From an uncultured Verrucomicrobiota bacterium (GTDB taxonomy: Bacteria; Verrucomicrobiota; Verrucomicrobiia; Limisphaerales; UBA9464): 15,906 nt of DNA. Under the pieces are notes generated by a model. The model was not told where the DNA came from and did no database searches. It was given only the letters and a program-made list of their open reading frames with translations. The position numbers and the translations under genes were made by a program. Every line of letters starts with the position of its first letter. The first letter of the stretch is position 1. Below, piece by piece: positions 14,913-15,906 of the stretch. Where the stretch lies: contig CAIYFP010000060.1 of the NCBI GenBank assembly GCA_903925515.1, positions 1 to 15,906 of the forward strand. The letters run 5' to 3'.

Positions 14913-15653
14913 ATGAAGACAAGGAGTGCCATGGACATGGTGAAGTCGGCTGGGTGGCTCGCGGGTGTTGCCGCCCTTGCCATCGGCGGAGATCTGGCAC
15001 GCGCGGGCGTCGTCGTGTGGTTTGATCCCGGACCTGGGGGCGTAACCATCCCAGACGGCACCGGGGTAGGCTATGCCGACGCCCGGACTGTGGCGTCACC
15101 ATTTCCATCGGTCCTTGACGTGAGGGTTCGCCTCCAGCTCGCGGGGGCAGGCGGCGGAATGTGGAACGGCGATATCTATGCCACGCTGTCCTACCAATCG
15201 TCTCCCTCCGCCCCGGTGACGGCCTTCTCCGTGCTGATCAACCGGCCGGGGCGGGACAACGGCAGCCCGGACGAAGCCTTCGGATATGAGGACAATGGGT
15301 TCGACGTGTCGATCGGCACGACGGGTCCGGACATCCATCGGTACCGCCTCTCGACCACGCCGCCCGTCGGCGGGCTTGTCACGGGAAACTGGGCCGCCGA
15401 CGGCCGGGACGTAGATCCCTTCGACGTCGTGAATTCAACCCCTCGGACCGCTGGCATGGAGGGTTTCCACGGCGTCAACCCGAATGGCGTCTGGACGCTC
15501 TACGTGGAGGACGCGGAGCCCATGGCCAACGCGCGGCTCGTCCGATGGGGGCTTGAGTGGACACCGGTGCCCGAACCTCCGACCACGGTGGCATGGGGCG
15601 GCGCCGCCCTGGCTTTGTGGGCCATCGCACGGCGCCGTCGCTGCGGGCAATGA
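14913..15653 (+). CDS. PEP-CTERM sorting domain protein with proprotein-convertase P-domain (246 aa)
   Basis: The N-terminus has a Sec-type signal peptide: a charged start MKTR, a hydrophobic stretch around W-L-A-G-V-A-A-L-A-I-G, and a likely cleavage after L-A-R-A. Residues about 40-215 match the P-domain of subtilisin-like proprotein convertases as found alone in PEP-CTERM proteins: I-P-D-G-T-G, W-N-G-D-I-Y-A-T-L, L-I-N-R-P-G, F-G-Y-E-D-N-G-F-D-V, and near the end P-N-G-V-W-T-L-Y-V-E-D. The C-terminus has VPEP, a hydrophobic segment, then RRRR and CGQ: a complete PEP-CTERM exosortase signal. No protease is fused. The gene starts 46 nt after the giant gene and may be co-transcribed. Start choice: ATG 14913 gives the most basic n-region. 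ATG 14931 or 14937 (240 or 238 aa) would sit 4 or 10 nt after an AAGGAG at 14921. Role unknown; export and anchoring are inferred. Confidence 0.9.
   Translation: MKTRSAMDMVKSAGWLAGVAALAIGGDLARAGVVVWFDPGPGGVTIPDGTGVGYADARTVASPFPSVLDVRVRLQLAGAGGGMWNGDIYATLSYQSSPSAPVTAFSVLINRPGRDNGSPDEAFGYEDNGFDVSIGTTGPDIHRYRLSTTPPVGGLVTGNWAADGRDVDPFDVVNSTPRTAGMEGFHGVNPNGVWTLYVEDAEPMANARLVRWGLEWTPVPEPPTTVAWGGAALALWAIARRRRCGQ
14921..14926 (+). promoter_or_regulatory. Candidate Shine-Dalgarno AAGGAG for an alternative start of the PEP-CTERM gene
   Basis: AAGGAG is inside the gene if it starts at 14913, but 4 nt before ATG 14931 and 10 nt before ATG 14937. Either start keeps a signal peptide. The 14913 ATG has only a weak GGGAG at 14895-14899 (13-nt spacer). 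The site therefore leaves the start open among the three. Confidence 0.4.
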
Positions 15654-15750
15654 ACCAACCGTGGAGGCAACGGAGGCAACGGGGTCACATCCAAAGCTTT
15701 GACATTTGCTACGGGAACTAGTGTCGTGTCTCACAAATCGCTGGTGTTTC
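15654..15750. other. Non-coding spacer after the PEP-CTERM gene
   Basis: No gene was found. It has a two-copy tandem of GGAGGCAAC (15663-15680) just after the stop and an ACTAGT palindrome at 15717-15722 (with TA inside CTAG). No rho-independent terminator was recognised here. Confidence 0.6.
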
Positions 15751-15851
15751 GTTGCTCCAAGAATGCCCCGGGGCAAGGCGTGAGGACGGAGCAGACCCGC
15801 AGCGGTCTGTGACGGACGAACAACGAAGCCCCGGGGCATTCTTGGAGCAAC
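15751..15851. repeat. Perfect 24-bp inverted repeat with a 53-nt loop
   Basis: The left arm 15751-15774 starts GTTGCTCCAAG and ends GCCCCGGGGC. The right arm 15828-15851 is its exact reverse complement. Each arm ends inward with the 10-bp palindrome GCCCCGGGGC. The 53-nt loop holds a 6-bp hairpin, CAGACC (15792-15797) with GGTCTG (15804-15809). No T-run follows the right arm, so a simple terminator is unlikely. It resembles a REP-type palindrome or the remnant of a mobile element (inference). Its boundaries are not known. Confidence 0.85.
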
Positions 15852-15906
15852 CCGAAGGGCCGCGGCTCTTTTCGCGTCCCACGTCGTTGCTCGCTCCTCA
15901 CAGACC
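15804..15906. repeat. Second, imperfect inverted repeat, overlapping the first and reaching the window edge
   Basis: Nt 15804-15826 (starting GGTCTGTGA) and the reverse complement of 15884-15906 (ending CTCACAGACC) agree at 19 of 23 positions by hand. The right arm touches the last base of the window, so the repeat may continue. The left arm also forms the 3' side of the small hairpin within the 53-nt loop, giving two mutually exclusive pairings. A GCCGCGGC palindrome (15859-15866) followed by TCTTTT lies in between. Confidence 0.7.

Noticed and set aside
15699..15727. TTGACA as a -35 promoter box
   Set aside because: No acceptable -10 hexamer at 15-19 nt; no gene starts downstream in the window.
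15859..15874. GCCGCGGC followed by TCTTTT as a terminator
   Set aside because: The palindrome leaves no room for a loop of 3 or more with a stable stem, and the T-run is short and broken.

Overview
The window looks like an accessory stretch of a high-GC Verrucomicrobiota genome (inference). The evidence is: (i) a giant secreted-type protein built from beta-sandwich modules (He_PIG-like, Ig-like, CARDB-like, Calx-beta-like, PPC-like, PA14-like, LamB-like), ending in a C-terminal module of a type I associate with this phylum; (ii) a small PEP-CTERM protein with a proprotein-convertase P-domain; (iii) an intergenic palindromic element of the REP / IS-remnant kind. All genes are on the + strand. 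No rRNA, tRNA, CRISPR or intact transposase gene was found.

Layout. Nt 2-14866 is one uninterrupted reading frame of 4954 codons, open at the left edge, so the true N-terminus and any signal peptide lie upstream. In order its modules are: CBM6-like jelly roll, FN3, two He_PIG-like, PA14-like, He_PIG-like, laminin-B-like, MAM-like jelly roll, PPC-like, FN3-like, CARDB, four Calx-beta-like, CARDB, Ig-like and NEW3-like linkers, carboxypeptidase-regulatory-like, a cysteine/polyglycine segment, a long conserved-looking module, FN3-like, PEP-CTERM-type jelly roll, three He_PIG-like, Ig, CARDB-like, a second carbohydrate-binding-like jelly roll, PA14-like, Ig, two PPC-like, He_PIG-like, cadherin-like and a C-terminal module. 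I see no convincing catalytic domain; binding, adhesion or matrix function is the best inference. Nt 14913-15653 is a PEP-CTERM protein that begins 46 nt after the giant gene ends and may be co-transcribed. Nt 15654-15906 is non-coding and holds a perfect 24-bp inverted repeat nested with a second, imperfect one that reaches the window edge.

How they may work together (inference): the giant protein carries many ligand- or glycan-binding folds but no visible sorting signal at its C-terminus, whereas its small neighbour has a complete exosortase signal and a stand-alone P-domain. Both would be exported. The most notable signals are the patchwork history of the giant gene (DNA-level duplications of modules kilobases apart, and codon-style changes at module borders), the cluster of five of its eight cysteines around a Gly8 run, the large conserved-looking module after it, and the palindromic element at the right edge.
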